64,000 nucleotides of DNA from assembly GCA_030403585.1 (NCBI GenBank), contig JAUEPE010000033.1:1-64000 (forward strand), written 5' to 3'. Below, piece by piece: positions 21,162 to 29,354 of this stretch. The notes beneath the pieces were generated by a model that worked only from the letters and a program-made list of their open reading frames with translations, was not told where the DNA came from and did not search any database. Position 1 is the stretch's first letter, and each line of letters opens with the position of its first letter. Source of the stretch: Frankia sp. RB7. GTDB taxonomy: Bacteria; Pseudomonadota; Alphaproteobacteria; Rhizobiales; Xanthobacteraceae. The translations under genes were made by a program, and so were the position numbers.

Positions 21162-21656
21162 ATGACCCTCGCGAAGCCGGCATTTCCGACGCCCGACCAT
21201 GATCACGGCCGCTGCACCGCGGACGCGCTGGCGCATGCCGAAGCGGTTTGCGCGCAGCGGGCACAGAAATTCACGCCGATCCGCCGCCAGGTGCTGGGCG
21301 CGCTGCTTTCCAGCCATCGTCCGCTGGGCGCTTACGAGGTGATCGACGAACTTGCAAAATCGATGGCGCGACCAGCGCCGATCACGGTCTACCGTGCTCT
21401 CGATTTTTTGATTGCGAATGGCCTCGTGCACCGCATCGAAAGCCGCAACGCTTATCTCGCCTGCGCCGCCCACGACCATGATGCGACCTCGGCGGTCGCG
21501 TTCCTGATCTGCGAGCGCTGCGGTCTTGTCGGCGAGATCCCCTCAGGGTCCTTTGCCAAGGAACTCAACGCCGCGGCGCGCGCGTCGGGCTTCGCGCCAA
21601 AGCTGTCCGTGGTCGAGATCACGGGCATCTGCACCCATTGTCAGAAAAAATCTTGA
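21162..21656 (+). CDS. zur: Fur-family zinc uptake regulator (Zur type)
   Basis: The 164-residue repressor has a winged-helix DNA-binding domain (FTPIRRQVLGALLSSHRPLGAYEV, recognition helix near ITVYRALDFL) and a dimerisation domain with two structural-zinc CxxC pairs, C117/C120 (CERC) and C157/C160 (CTHC). A His/Asp-rich N-terminus (PDHDHG) and the AHDHD loop supply further metal ligands. The short helix composition and RALDFLIANGLVHRIESRNAY are characteristic of Zur more than Fur. ATG 21162 is preceded by GAAGG. No znuABC genes are adjacent in the window. A permease gene follows at once on the same strand. Confidence 0.85.
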   Translation: MTLAKPAFPTPDHDHGRCTADALAHAEAVCAQRAQKFTPIRRQVLGALLSSHRPLGAYEVIDELAKSMARPAPITVYRALDFLIANGLVHRIESRNAYLACAAHDHDATSAVAFLICERCGLVGEIPSGSFAKELNAAARASGFAPKLSVVEITGICTHCQKKS

Positions 21657-21691
21657 AGCAACAACGGCGCAAAGCCGGATCCCGGGAAGAC

Positions 21692-22645
21692 ATGTCCGCA
21701 CCTCAAGCCAACCCATCTGCCGGCCGCCCCCTCAGTGCCGGCGCCATCGCGCTGATGCTCATGCTGTGCCTGACCTGGGGGTTCAACCAGATCGCGGTAA
21801 AGCTGGTGCTGCCGGACATTCCGCCGATGCTGCAGGCCATGATCCGTTCGATCGGCGCGCTGCCGGTGCTGTTCATCATCGGCACCGTGCGCGGCGTCAA
21901 ATTCTTCGAGCGCGACGGCACCTGGAAGGCTGGCCTGATCGCCGGGCTGATGTTCGGCATCGAGTTCGTGCTGATTTTTCAGGGCCTGCGCCTGACCTCG
22001 GCCTCCCGCGCGGTGGTGTTTCTCTACACCGCGCCGTTCTTCGTCGCGCTCGGCTCCTATCAGGTGCTCGGCGAGCGCCTTGGCAGCACGCAATGGCTGG
22101 GGCTGGCGATCAGCTTTGCCGGCGTGGCGCTCGCAATCGGCGTGCCGCAGGCCAATGTCGATTCGCATGTCCTGCTCGGGGATCTCATGATCGTCGCCGG
22201 CGCTTCACTTTGGGCCGCGACCACGCTGGTCGCCAAGGGCACGCGGCTGCGCTTCGCCGCGCCTGAAAAGGCGCTCGGCTATCAGGTCGCGACCTCGATC
22301 CCGATCCTCGGCACGGCCGCCCTGCTGTCCGGGGAATCCATCACCCACACCCCGTCGCCGCTGTCGTTCGCGTTGATGGCCTTCCAGGCCGTCTGGGTGG
22401 TCGGAACCACGTTCACGCTTTGGTTCGCGCTGGTGAAGGCCTATTCGGCCAGCAAATTGTCGGCTTTTACCTTCATCACCCCTTTGTTTGGCGTGGTGGG
22501 TAGCTATTTCATCATGCACGATCACCTGAGCCTGGCCTTCGGGGCGGCAGCCGTCCTTGTAATTGCTGGGCTTTTTCTGGTTAACCGTCCCAGCCAAACG
22601 GCCGCGACGCCGCGTGATGCATTGCTGAACGTCACCAAAACCTGA
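21692..22645 (+). CDS. EamA/DMT-family transporter
   Basis: The 317-residue protein has ten predicted membrane helices in two EamA (DUF6) halves; each half shows the family pattern (LTWGFNQIAVKLVLPDIPPM... and SLWAATTLVAKGTRL...). These inner-membrane proteins export amino acids, nucleotide-sugars or metabolites; the substrate here is unknown. ATG 21692 follows GGGAAG and gives a conventional N-terminus; an ATG at 21638 would overlap zur by 19 bases. It starts 35 bases after zur and could be cotranscribed with it, but zinc transport is not a known role of this family. Confidence 0.85.
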   Translation: MSAPQANPSAGRPLSAGAIALMLMLCLTWGFNQIAVKLVLPDIPPMLQAMIRSIGALPVLFIIGTVRGVKFFERDGTWKAGLIAGLMFGIEFVLIFQGLRLTSASRAVVFLYTAPFFVALGSYQVLGERLGSTQWLGLAISFAGVALAIGVPQANVDSHVLLGDLMIVAGASLWAATTLVAKGTRLRFAAPEKALGYQVATSIPILGTAALLSGESITHTPSPLSFALMAFQAVWVVGTTFTLWFALVKAYSASKLSAFTFITPLFGVVGSYFIMHDHLSLAFGAAAVLVIAGLFLVNRPSQTAATPRDALLNVTKT

Positions 22646-22657
22646 TATTTGGACCCC

Positions 22658-23941
22658 ATGAACAAGCTCGAAAACCCGCTTCAATCCGACATCGCAGGCC
22701 CGGCGCCGAGGCATCGGACCACCCAGGTCAAGGTCGGCGACGTCGCCGTCGGCGGCGGCGCGCCGATCGTCGTGCAGTCGATGACCAACACCGACACCGC
22801 CGACATCGACGGCACCATCGCGCAGGTCGCAGCGCTCGCGCGCGCCGGCTCCGAAATGGTCCGCATCACCGTGGACCGCGAGGAAGCCGCTGCCGCCGTC
22901 CCGTACATCCGCGATGGCCTAGCCAAGCTTGGCGTTACCACGCCGTTGATCGGCGACTTCCATTATATCGGCCACAAGCTGCTTGCGGCCTATCCGGCCT
23001 GCGCCGAGGCACTCGCCAAGTACCGCATCAATCCCGGCAATGTCGGCTTCAAGGACAAGCGCGACACCCAGTTCGCCGACATCATCGAGATCGCCAACAA
23101 GAACAGCAAGCCGGTGCGCATCGGCGCCAATTGGGGTTCGCTCGACCAGGAGCTGCTGACCAGGCTGATGGACGAGAACGCCGCGTCCGCCAATCCGCGC
23201 GACGTGCGCGCGGTGACGCGCGAGGCGATGGTGCAGTCCGCGCTGCTCTCGGCCGCGCGCGCCGAAGAGCTCGGCATGCCCAAGGATCGCATCATCCTCT
23301 CCGCAAAGGTTTCGGCGGTGCAGGACCTCATCGCGGTCTATCAGGATCTCGCGTCGCGTTCCGACTATGCCATCCATCTCGGCTTGACCGAAGCCGGCAT
23401 GGGCACAAAGGGCATCGTCGCGTCCTCGGCGGCGCTCGGCATCCTGCTGCAGCAAGGCATCGGCGACACCATCCGCATCTCGCTGACGCCGGAGCCCGGC
23501 GGCGACCGCACCCGTGAGGTGCAGGTCGGCCAGGAGCTCCTGCAGACCATGGGCTTCCGCACCTTCGTGCCGCTGGTTGCAGCGTGTCCCGGCTGCGGCC
23601 GCACCACCTCGACCACGTTCCAGGAACTGGCAAGCTCGATCCAGGGTTTCATCCGCGACGAGATGCCGGGCTGGAAGACGAAATATCCGGGCGTCGAAGA
23701 GCTCAACGTCGCGGTGATGGGCTGCATCGTCAACGGCCCCGGCGAATCCAAGCACGCCAATATCGGCATCTCGCTGCCCGGCACCGGCGAAGCGCCGGCC
23801 GCGCCGGTGTTCGTCGACGGCAAGAAATTCCGCACGCTGCGCGGGCCCACCATCTCTGCCGACTTCAAGGCGCTGGTGATCGACTACATCGACCAGCGTT
23901 ACGGCCAGGGCGCCAAGGCGCCCGCGCCCGCGGCGCAGTAG
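22658..23941 (+). CDS. ispG: 4-hydroxy-3-methylbut-2-enyl diphosphate synthase (flavodoxin)
   Basis: IspG (GcpE) converts methylerythritol cyclodiphosphate to HMBPP, the seventh step of the MEP isoprenoid pathway. The 427-residue protein has the TIM-barrel half (VQSMTNTDTADIDGT near the start) and the C-terminal [4Fe-4S] domain with cysteines in ACPGCGRTTS and MGCIVNGPGES. ATG 22658 comes after GGACC; a TTG nine bases earlier is a poorer choice. It runs convergent with the PIN-toxin gene and ends in a hairpin. Its downstream pathway partner here is ispA at 33 kb. Confidence 0.96.
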   Translation: MNKLENPLQSDIAGPAPRHRTTQVKVGDVAVGGGAPIVVQSMTNTDTADIDGTIAQVAALARAGSEMVRITVDREEAAAAVPYIRDGLAKLGVTTPLIGDFHYIGHKLLAAYPACAEALAKYRINPGNVGFKDKRDTQFADIIEIANKNSKPVRIGANWGSLDQELLTRLMDENAASANPRDVRAVTREAMVQSALLSAARAEELGMPKDRIILSAKVSAVQDLIAVYQDLASRSDYAIHLGLTEAGMGTKGIVASSAALGILLQQGIGDTIRISLTPEPGGDRTREVQVGQELLQTMGFRTFVPLVAACPGCGRTTSTTFQELASSIQGFIRDEMPGWKTKYPGVEELNVAVMGCIVNGPGESKHANIGISLPGTGEAPAAPVFVDGKKFRTLRGPTISADFKALVIDYIDQRYGQGAKAPAPAAQ

Positions 23942-23947
23942 GCTTTT

Positions 23948-23975
23948 CAGGTCAGCATGGAATCGTGCTGACCTG
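23948..23975. terminator. Hairpin between convergent ispG and PIN-toxin genes
   Basis: CAGGTCAGCA-N8-TGCTGACCTG is a perfect 10-bp stem located seven bases after the ispG stop and overlapping the last codons and stop (23952-23954) of the toxin gene. No T-run follows on either strand. It is placed to separate the two convergent transcripts. Confidence 0.55.
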
Positions 23976-24374
23976 ACCTGTCTCGCCATATCTCAGTACG
24001 AGGCCATCCCGCGTGATAACGCTCGCGCCAAGGTCGCGAGCGGTAGCAATGATGATTCGATCGGCGGGATCGCGTGGTGGCTGGCCCGGCAAGAACGACG
24101 ACGCGATCAAGATATCGGGCGTGAGTTCGGCGAGCCGTATTCCCTCGATGGCAAGCAGCCGCTGAAACCAGCGCTCTGGCTTTGTGGAGAGGCCCAACCG
24201 GTTGCGTGCAACGAGCAAGCCGATTTCCCATGCCGTGATTGCGGACACGAAGATTGCGGTTCCCGCGCGATAGGCCGCCTCAATGGCCTCCCTCGCCTCC
24301 GAGGCGATGGGTTTGTCCTCAACGGTCCAAATCGCTGCATGCGTATCGAGTAGAAGAGGCGAAGGTTCACTCAT
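23952..24374 (-). CDS. vapC: PIN-domain ribonuclease toxin (VapC type)
   Basis: This 140-residue protein is a PIN-domain endoribonuclease. The acidic metal site is visible as D10 (LLLDTHAAIW), E50 (SAITAWEIG), D102 and D105 (RDPADRIIIATA) with D123 following (ITRDG). The DTHAxxW and DPADR motifs mark the subgroup of type II toxins that cleave tRNA or rRNA. Its start overlaps the end of the upstream gene by eight bases, the usual antitoxin-toxin arrangement. The upstream partner is not a standard VapB, which makes the module unusual. Length and active site are intact, so it is probably functional. Confidence 0.88.
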   Translation of the reverse strand: MSEPSPLLLDTHAAIWTVEDKPIASEAREAIEAAYRAGTAIFVSAITAWEIGLLVARNRLGLSTKPERWFQRLLAIEGIRLAELTPDILIASSFLPGQPPRDPADRIIIATARDLGASVITRDGLVLRYGETGQVSTIPC

Positions 24375-24756
24375 AAACTTTGCCCCAATCGGGATCTGCC
24401 GGCTCCGTCAAATCTACTCCCGGCGGGATATGTACCAATCCTTTGAGTGCGCCGAACAGGGGATGGCGGCCAACCTTCTTGGCTCGCGAGGGTCGAAGCT
24501 CTGCCGAACTCGGCTCAACCCGCCGAAACACGACCTTGCGAGCTTTGGTATCTACCTGTTCGGTGCGAAATCCGGCGGTCAGCCATACCTTGGTCATGAC
24601 GTTGTTCGTCGGGTTGTTGCTCCACCAAGCCGGGTATTGAGGCGAGTTAGGGGGGAGCTTGCTTCCGATGACCCGTTCGATTTCGGCGAAGGTCATGAGG
24701 ATTTCTTTGGTCTGTTGGGACTTCAGAAATTCACCAAGTCGCTCGTATTTACCCAT
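24367..24756 (-). CDS. Putative antitoxin: DUF7662-like domain with VapB-like tail
   Basis: The 129-residue protein has two parts. Residues 1-80 (MGKYERLGEFLKSQ, TFAEIERVIGSKLPPNS, YPAWWSNN, WLTAGFRTEQVD, VVFRR) match the small DUF7662-type domain seen in stand-alone and restriction-associated proteins. Residues 96-129 (GRHPLFGALKGLVHIPPGVD, then a DLTEPADPDW segment) look like the toxin-binding tail of VapB/Phd antitoxins. It overlaps the PIN toxin by eight bases. ATG 24756 is preceded by GGAGG; frames extending to 24912 read through the promoter. The DNA-binding role of the first domain is inference. The gene is clearly expressed-looking: good start, conserved motifs, tight coupling. Confidence 0.72.
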   Translation of the reverse strand: MGKYERLGEFLKSQQTKEILMTFAEIERVIGSKLPPNSPQYPAWWSNNPTNNVMTKVWLTAGFRTEQVDTKARKVVFRRVEPSSAELRPSRAKKVGRHPLFGALKGLVHIPPGVDLTEPADPDWGKVYE

Positions 24757-24778
24757 AGTGGGGCCTCCATACATATAA

Positions 24779-24802
24779 ACACTACTAAAGTTTACTAAGT
24801 GT
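24779..24802. promoter_or_regulatory. AT-rich imperfect palindrome upstream of the toxin-antitoxin pair
   Basis: ACACTACTAAAG-TTTACTAAGTGT (imperfect, with ACACT/AGTGT ends) lies 23-46 bases before the antitoxin start in the most AT-rich stretch of the neighbourhood. That is the expected place for autoregulation by an antitoxin-toxin complex. The symmetry is offset by one base, so the exact half-sites are uncertain. Confidence 0.45.
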
Positions 24803-24892
24803 ATCAAGGAGTGTTGCTGGCTCGCGACCTTTGCGTCCGCGTTGGCAAGGCTTACGATGGCAGCCAATAAAAAATGTATAGGGAGACACATC

Positions 24893-25789
24893 ATGAGCTC
24901 GCTATCCGGCAAGCAGGGTCCGCGCTACCGCCACATGGCCGACGACGGCGCGCCTTTCGAGACCATCGCGGTCGAAAAGCTCACCCCCATCATCGGCGCG
25001 GAAATATCGGGCGTCGACATCGGCAAGCTGGTCTCCGACGATGCCCGTTCCAACCAGCAGATGGACGAGATTCACCGCGCGCTCGCCGAAAACCTCGTGA
25101 TCTTCTTCCGCGACCAGACCATCACGCCACAGCAGCATCTCGCCTTCGGCCGCAAGTTCGGCGAGCTGCATTTTCATCCTGCCGCGCGGCATCAGGACGA
25201 AGACCCCGCGCTGATGAAGATCTATGCGGATGCGAACTCGCCCCGCGCCAATGGCGAAGGCTGGCATTCCGACGTCTCCTGCGATCTCGAACCGCCGATG
25301 GGCTCGATCCTCTACATCAAGCAATGCCCGCCGCGCGGCGGCGACACGCTGTTCGCCAACATGTACGCGGCCTATGAGGCGCTGTCGGATCGCATGAAGG
25401 CCTATCTCGACGGTCTGACCGCGCTGCATGACGGCGAGCCGATCTATCGCGGGCTCTATGCGAACTATGGCGTCGCCGACCGTCCGTCCTATCCGAACGC
25501 CGAGCATCCGGTGGTACGCACCCATCCGGTGACGGGCAAGAAGGCACTCTACGTCAATCGCGGCTTCACCCGCCATATCAACGGCATCCCGCGCGACGAG
25601 AGTGACGCAATGCTCACCTATCTCTACCAGCACGCCGAGAACCCGCTGTTCCAGTGCCGCTTCCGCTGGACCGAGAATGCCATCGCGTTCTGGGACAACC
25701 GCTGCGTCCAGCACCGCGCGATGTGGGATTACTGGCCGCACACGCGCTCGGGCACGCGGGTGACGGTGAAGGGGGAACGGCCGGTGTGA
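24893..25789 (+). CDS. TauD/TfdA-family Fe(II)/2-oxoglutarate dioxygenase
   Basis: The 298-residue enzyme belongs to the taurine/2,4-D dioxygenase family. The iron facial triad is H125-x-D127 (GWHSDVS) with the distal histidine near 274 (CVQHRAMWDY), and the 2-oxoglutarate arginine lies in the following HTRSGTRV. The PPRGGDTLFANMYAAYE segment is typical of the alpha-ketoglutarate-dependent sulfonate, phenoxyacetate or alkylsulfate dioxygenases; the substrate cannot be fixed. AGGGAGA before ATG 24893 decides the start. Its stop overlaps the next gene's GTG start (GTGA), so the two are translationally coupled. Link to the ssu importer at 5.5 kb is possible but distant. Confidence 0.87.
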   Translation: MSSLSGKQGPRYRHMADDGAPFETIAVEKLTPIIGAEISGVDIGKLVSDDARSNQQMDEIHRALAENLVIFFRDQTITPQQHLAFGRKFGELHFHPAARHQDEDPALMKIYADANSPRANGEGWHSDVSCDLEPPMGSILYIKQCPPRGGDTLFANMYAAYEALSDRMKAYLDGLTALHDGEPIYRGLYANYGVADRPSYPNAEHPVVRTHPVTGKKALYVNRGFTRHINGIPRDESDAMLTYLYQHAENPLFQCRFRWTENAIAFWDNRCVQHRAMWDYWPHTRSGTRVTVKGERPV

Positions 25790-26598
25790 ACATATCGTGG
25801 CGCATCACCGCCGCTATCGCTGTTTCGCTGATCCCGCTTTTGGTGTTGCCAGCTGAACAGGGCGAGGCAACCGGAGCGCGGAGAGCGGCGAAGGCACGAC
25901 CAAAGCCGCCTGCGCCGGAGCCATGCGAGCCGCGCAAATTCAAGATCATCCTCGATGTCGGACACACCTCGGAATCGCAAGGCGCGACCAGCGCGCGCAA
26001 CGATGTCGAATTCGGCTTCAACCTGCATTTGGCGCGGCTGATCGGAGAGCGCTTGAAGTCGGCAGGCTTTGCCGCGACCCGCGTGCTGGTGACCGAAGGC
26101 AAGGCGCGGGCAAGCCTGCTCAAGCGTGTCGGAACCGCCAACGCCGCGCATGCCGATTTTTTCCTGTCGATCCACCACGATTCCGTGCCCGACAAAATGC
26201 TCGAGGCGTGGGAGTTCGAGGGCGCCAGGAGCTATTTCAGCGACCGCTTCAGCGGCCATTCACTGTTCGTGTCCGAGCGCAATCCGCGCTTCACGGCCAG
26301 CCTCGCCTTCGCGCGGCTGCTGGGCCGCGAGCTGAAGGAGAAGGGCCTGCAATACGCGACCCAATACAGCCTGCCGCTGATGGGCCGTTACCGGCATCCT
26401 TTGCTCGACAAGGATGTCGGCGTCTACCGCTATGACGGGCTCGTCGTGCTCTCGCAGACCGCAAGCGCCGCAGTGCTGCTGGAAGCGGGCTCCATCATCA
26501 ACCGCGACGAGGAGATGGCAGTGAATTCGCCGGAGCGGCAGGAGCTGGTTGCGACGGCCGTGGTGACGGCGATGCGGGCGTATTGCGAGAAGCGGTAG
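25786..26598 (+). CDS. N-acetylmuramoyl-L-alanine amidase (Amidase_3)
   Basis: The 270-residue exported protein has an N-terminal membrane/signal segment (WRITAAIAVSLIPLLVLP), a Pro/Ala/Lys linker (KARPKPPAPEP) and a zinc amidase domain from about 48. Zinc ligands are visible in ILDVGHTSESQG (H), the NDVEFGFN glutamate and SIHHDSVP (H), with the catalytic glutamate in LLEAGSIINRDEE. It cleaves the amide between MurNAc and the stem peptide. The family is usually used in cell separation or wall turnover. GTG 25786 overlaps the dioxygenase stop; GGGGG lies about ten bases before. It is odd to see a wall hydrolase coupled to a dioxygenase. Confidence 0.85.
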   Translation: MNISWRITAAIAVSLIPLLVLPAEQGEATGARRAAKARPKPPAPEPCEPRKFKIILDVGHTSESQGATSARNDVEFGFNLHLARLIGERLKSAGFAATRVLVTEGKARASLLKRVGTANAAHADFFLSIHHDSVPDKMLEAWEFEGARSYFSDRFSGHSLFVSERNPRFTASLAFARLLGRELKEKGLQYATQYSLPLMGRYRHPLLDKDVGVYRYDGLVVLSQTASAAVLLEAGSIINRDEEMAVNSPERQELVATAVVTAMRAYCEKR

Positions 26599-26616
26599 GT
26601 TGCTGCGTTCGAGAAG

Positions 26617-28227
26617 CTACAGCGGCGCCCCGCTGTATTCCCGGTTCGCCAAACTCGCCTCTTCCAAATCCAGGTCGCGCTCGATCCGGCGTCGCGTCTC
26701 GTCGGTGATCTGCCCGTCGCGCAGGAGGTCGTGGATGAACTTGCGCTCGGCGCCGATCAATTCGCGGGTCAATGCGGTGCCGGCGGCGGAAACGTCGTGG
26801 TGGGCGGGATCGAGTGAATCAGGCAGCTGGTTGACGCGGATCTCGTGGCGCGCGCGCAGCAGCCGCATCACCTCGTCCGAGACGTCCTTCTCTTCGGTCA
26901 ATGCATCCAGTGATTTCAGCGCGGCGTCGAGCGCCTGCCGTCGTGCCGCGATCTCGGCCTCGTGCTCGGCGACATGCTCGTTGCGACCGGCCTCCGCGAT
27001 GCCGAGCCAGCGCACCACCGGCGGCAGCGTCAGGCCGACGCCGATCAGCGTGATGAAGATGACGCCGAAGGCGACGAACAGGATCAGGTCACGATACGGG
27101 AAGGCGTCGCTATCGGGCAGCGTGAACGGCAGTGCCAGCGCGGCGGCCAGCGACACCGAGCCGCGCACGCCGGTGAACGCGAGCGCGAACGGCCATTGCC
27201 AGGGCGGCGACGGATCGCGCGCGCGCAGCGACTTGCTGAGCATCCGCGGCAGATAGGTCGCGGGGTAGAGCCAGGCGAAGCGCGCCACAACGATGATGAC
27301 CATGACCACGGCGGTCGCGATCATGATGTCGTCGAGCGGGAACGCCTTCGATTTCTCGTAGAGCGCGCGCATCTGGAAGCCGGTGAGCAGAAACAGCAAG
27401 CCCTCGATCAGATAGATGATGAGGTCCCAGAAGAAGATGCCTTGCAGGCGCGTCGACGCCGAAATCAGCAGCGGCCCGTTCCAGCTCACATAGAGGCCGC
27501 AGGCGACGGTGGCGATCACGCCGGAGCCGCCGACATGCTCGGGCAGCCAGTAGGACACATAGGGCGTGATCAGCGACAGCGTCAGCTCGACGCGCGGCTC
27601 GCAGGACCATTTGCGCAAGCGCAGGGAGAGCCAGCCGACGCCGATGCCAAAGGCGATTTCGCCGGCGACGATGAGGGCAAATTCGCCGGCCGCCAGCGGC
27701 AGCGAGAAATGCCCGACCACGATCGCGGCGAGCGCGAAGCGGTACAGGATCAGCGCGGTGGCGTCGTTGGCGAGCCCTTCGCCCTCGAGGATGACCAGGA
27801 GCCGGCGCGGCATGTTCAGCCGGCGCGCAATCGCGAGCGGCGCCACCACGTCGGGCGGTGCGACGATGGCCCCCAGCAGGAAGCCGATGCTCCAGGGCAG
27901 ACCGATCACGTAATGGGTGGCCGCCGCAACAAGCGCCGCGGTGAAGATCACCGCGCCGACCGCGAGCAGCACGATCGGACGCAGATTGTTCCTGAACTCG
28001 CGCCAGCTCATCGCGACGCTCGCCGAATAAATCAGCGGCGGCAGCACCATCAGCAGCACCAGTTCCGGCGGCAGTTCCACCGGCGGCATGCCCGGCACGA
28101 AAGCGAGACCGACGCCCGACAGCATCAACAAAATGGCGGGCGCCAGGTTGAGGCGGCGAGCGACGAGCGCGGTGCCTGCCAGGACAGTGAGCAGGATAAG
28201 GAAGGTCTGGAATTTCGCTGCGATCAT
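26617..28227 (-). CDS. CPA1-family Na+/H+ antiporter
   Basis: The 536-residue protein has about twelve membrane helices in the first 400 residues and a soluble helical C-terminal tail of about 120. The ion-binding region of CPA1 antiporters is visible in LGAIVAPPDVVAPLAIARRL and GEGLANDATALILYRF (the ND pair). It exchanges Na+ or K+ for H+ and serves pH and salt homeostasis. The hydrophilic tail (REHEAEIAARRQAL-like heptads, DEVMRLLRARHEIR) is probably regulatory. I place the start at ATG 28227; an ATG nine codons upstream is also possible, and neither has a strong ribosome-binding site. Confidence 0.88.
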   Translation of the reverse strand: MIAAKFQTFLILLTVLAGTALVARRLNLAPAILLMLSGVGLAFVPGMPPVELPPELVLLMVLPPLIYSASVAMSWREFRNNLRPIVLLAVGAVIFTAALVAAATHYVIGLPWSIGFLLGAIVAPPDVVAPLAIARRLNMPRRLLVILEGEGLANDATALILYRFALAAIVVGHFSLPLAAGEFALIVAGEIAFGIGVGWLSLRLRKWSCEPRVELTLSLITPYVSYWLPEHVGGSGVIATVACGLYVSWNGPLLISASTRLQGIFFWDLIIYLIEGLLFLLTGFQMRALYEKSKAFPLDDIMIATAVVMVIIVVARFAWLYPATYLPRMLSKSLRARDPSPPWQWPFALAFTGVRGSVSLAAALALPFTLPDSDAFPYRDLILFVAFGVIFITLIGVGLTLPPVVRWLGIAEAGRNEHVAEHEAEIAARRQALDAALKSLDALTEEKDVSDEVMRLLRARHEIRVNQLPDSLDPAHHDVSAAGTALTRELIGAERKFIHDLLRDGQITDETRRRIERDLDLEEASLANREYSGAPL

Positions 28228-28273
28228 CGCCTGTCTTGGCCCGGAAGCGGCCAAGAGGTCAATGCGAAGCGGC

Positions 28274-29131
28274 CTACACCAGTCGTTCGGCCACCATGCG
28301 CCCGATGCGGGCGAACACCGCCTCGATCTGTGTTGGGTTCGGCGTGCCGCCCTGGGTATAGGCCGCGATCAGGATCGGCGCATCCGGTTTGGCCCAGGCG
28401 ACAGCGATATCACCCGATGCATCCTTGCCGTTGTTGCCGGTCTTGTCGCCGATCTTCCAGGCTGCCGGCAGGCCGCCGCGCAGCCGGTTCGCGCCGGTCT
28501 TGCAACCCACCATCCAGTCGGAGAGCTGGGCCCGTGAAGCGGGCGACAGCGCTTCGCCTGTCACCAGCCGCTTCAGATTGCCGGCCATCGCCACCGGCGT
28601 CGTGGTGTCATGGGGATCGCCGGGTGGCGAGCGGTTCAGCTCGGGCTCGTTGTGGTCGAGCCGCGAAATGGTGTCGCCGATCGATCGCCAGAATGCCGTG
28701 AGTGCGGCGGGGCCGCCGATGCGCGCGAGCAGCAGATTGGCGCAGGTGTTGTCGCTGAGCTCGACGCTCGCCTTGCACATGTCCGCGACCGACATCGCGC
28801 CGGCCGGCAGGTTTTGCTTCGCGACCGGCGCATATTCCAGCAGGTCGGCCTTGCCGTAAGGGATCATCGCGGCCAGTTGTTCCTCGCCGCGATCGACCCG
28901 CGCCAGCACGCAAGCCGCGAGCGAGGCCTTGAACGTCGAGCACATCACGAAGCGCTCGTCGGCCCGCCAGGTGAGCTTTGCGCCAGTGGCGAGATTCTCC
29001 GCGTAGACCCCGATCCGTCCGCCGCTCTCGCGCTCATAGGATTCGAGCTCAGGCGGTGCATCCGCGGCGAGAGCCGGAGCAGCGGCCATCCAGCAGAGAG
29101 AGGCGAGCAGGGAACGGCGGTCGAGCAGCAT
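28274..29131 (-). CDS. bla: Class A beta-lactamase
   Basis: This 285-residue periplasmic enzyme has a signal peptide (RRSLLASLCWMAAAPALA) and all class A elements: the nucleophile motif STFK (65-68; Ambler S70-K73), SDN (126-128; Ambler 130 loop), the omega-loop NEPELN with general base E162 (Ambler E166) and KTG (230-232; Ambler 234-236). GGLPAAWKIGDKTGNNG is typical of chromosomal class A enzymes. The active site is complete, so it should hydrolyse penicillins; spectrum is unknown. No AmpR-type regulator is adjacent. ATG 29131 gives a normal signal peptide; an ATG at 29152 is a possible alternative. Confidence 0.95.
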   Translation of the reverse strand: MLLDRRSLLASLCWMAAAPALAADAPPELESYERESGGRIGVYAENLATGAKLTWRADERFVMCSTFKASLAACVLARVDRGEEQLAAMIPYGKADLLEYAPVAKQNLPAGAMSVADMCKASVELSDNTCANLLLARIGGPAALTAFWRSIGDTISRLDHNEPELNRSPPGDPHDTTTPVAMAGNLKRLVTGEALSPASRAQLSDWMVGCKTGANRLRGGLPAAWKIGDKTGNNGKDASGDIAVAWAKPDAPILIAAYTQGGTPNPTQIEAVFARIGRMVAERLV

Positions 29132-29187
29132 GGGGGACCTTTGAGGGAACACGCGGTGAGGGATACAATGGAGGCGCTATCCGCGCC

Positions 29188-29273
29188 GTCATTGCGAGCG
29201 AAGCGAAGCAATCCAGAATCTCTCCGCGGAGGAATTCTGGATTGCTTCGTCGCAAGAGCTCCTCGCAATGACG
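29188..29273. repeat. Dispersed TCATTGCGAG palindromic repeat
   Basis: An 86-base element begins GTCATTGCGAGCGAAGCGAA, has internal CCAGAATCTCTCCGCGGAGG and TTCTGGATTGCTTCG arms, and ends CTCCTCGCAATGACG. A second partial end (GCTCGCAATGATGG) follows 15 bases later. It lies between the divergent beta-lactamase promoter side and the NTF2-like gene 3' end. Confidence 0.85.
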
Positions 29274-29354
29274 TGTGGCGAGAGTTGGGCTCGCAATGAT
29301 GGAGGATGGGCATGGAGCGCGGCAGATATTGGGCAGCGGAAGATCGAGCGACTC

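Noticed and set aside
24756..24912. Longer N-terminus of the antitoxin gene
   Set aside because: The extra frame runs through the AT-rich promoter palindrome and lacks a ribosome-binding site, while GGAGG precedes ATG 24756.
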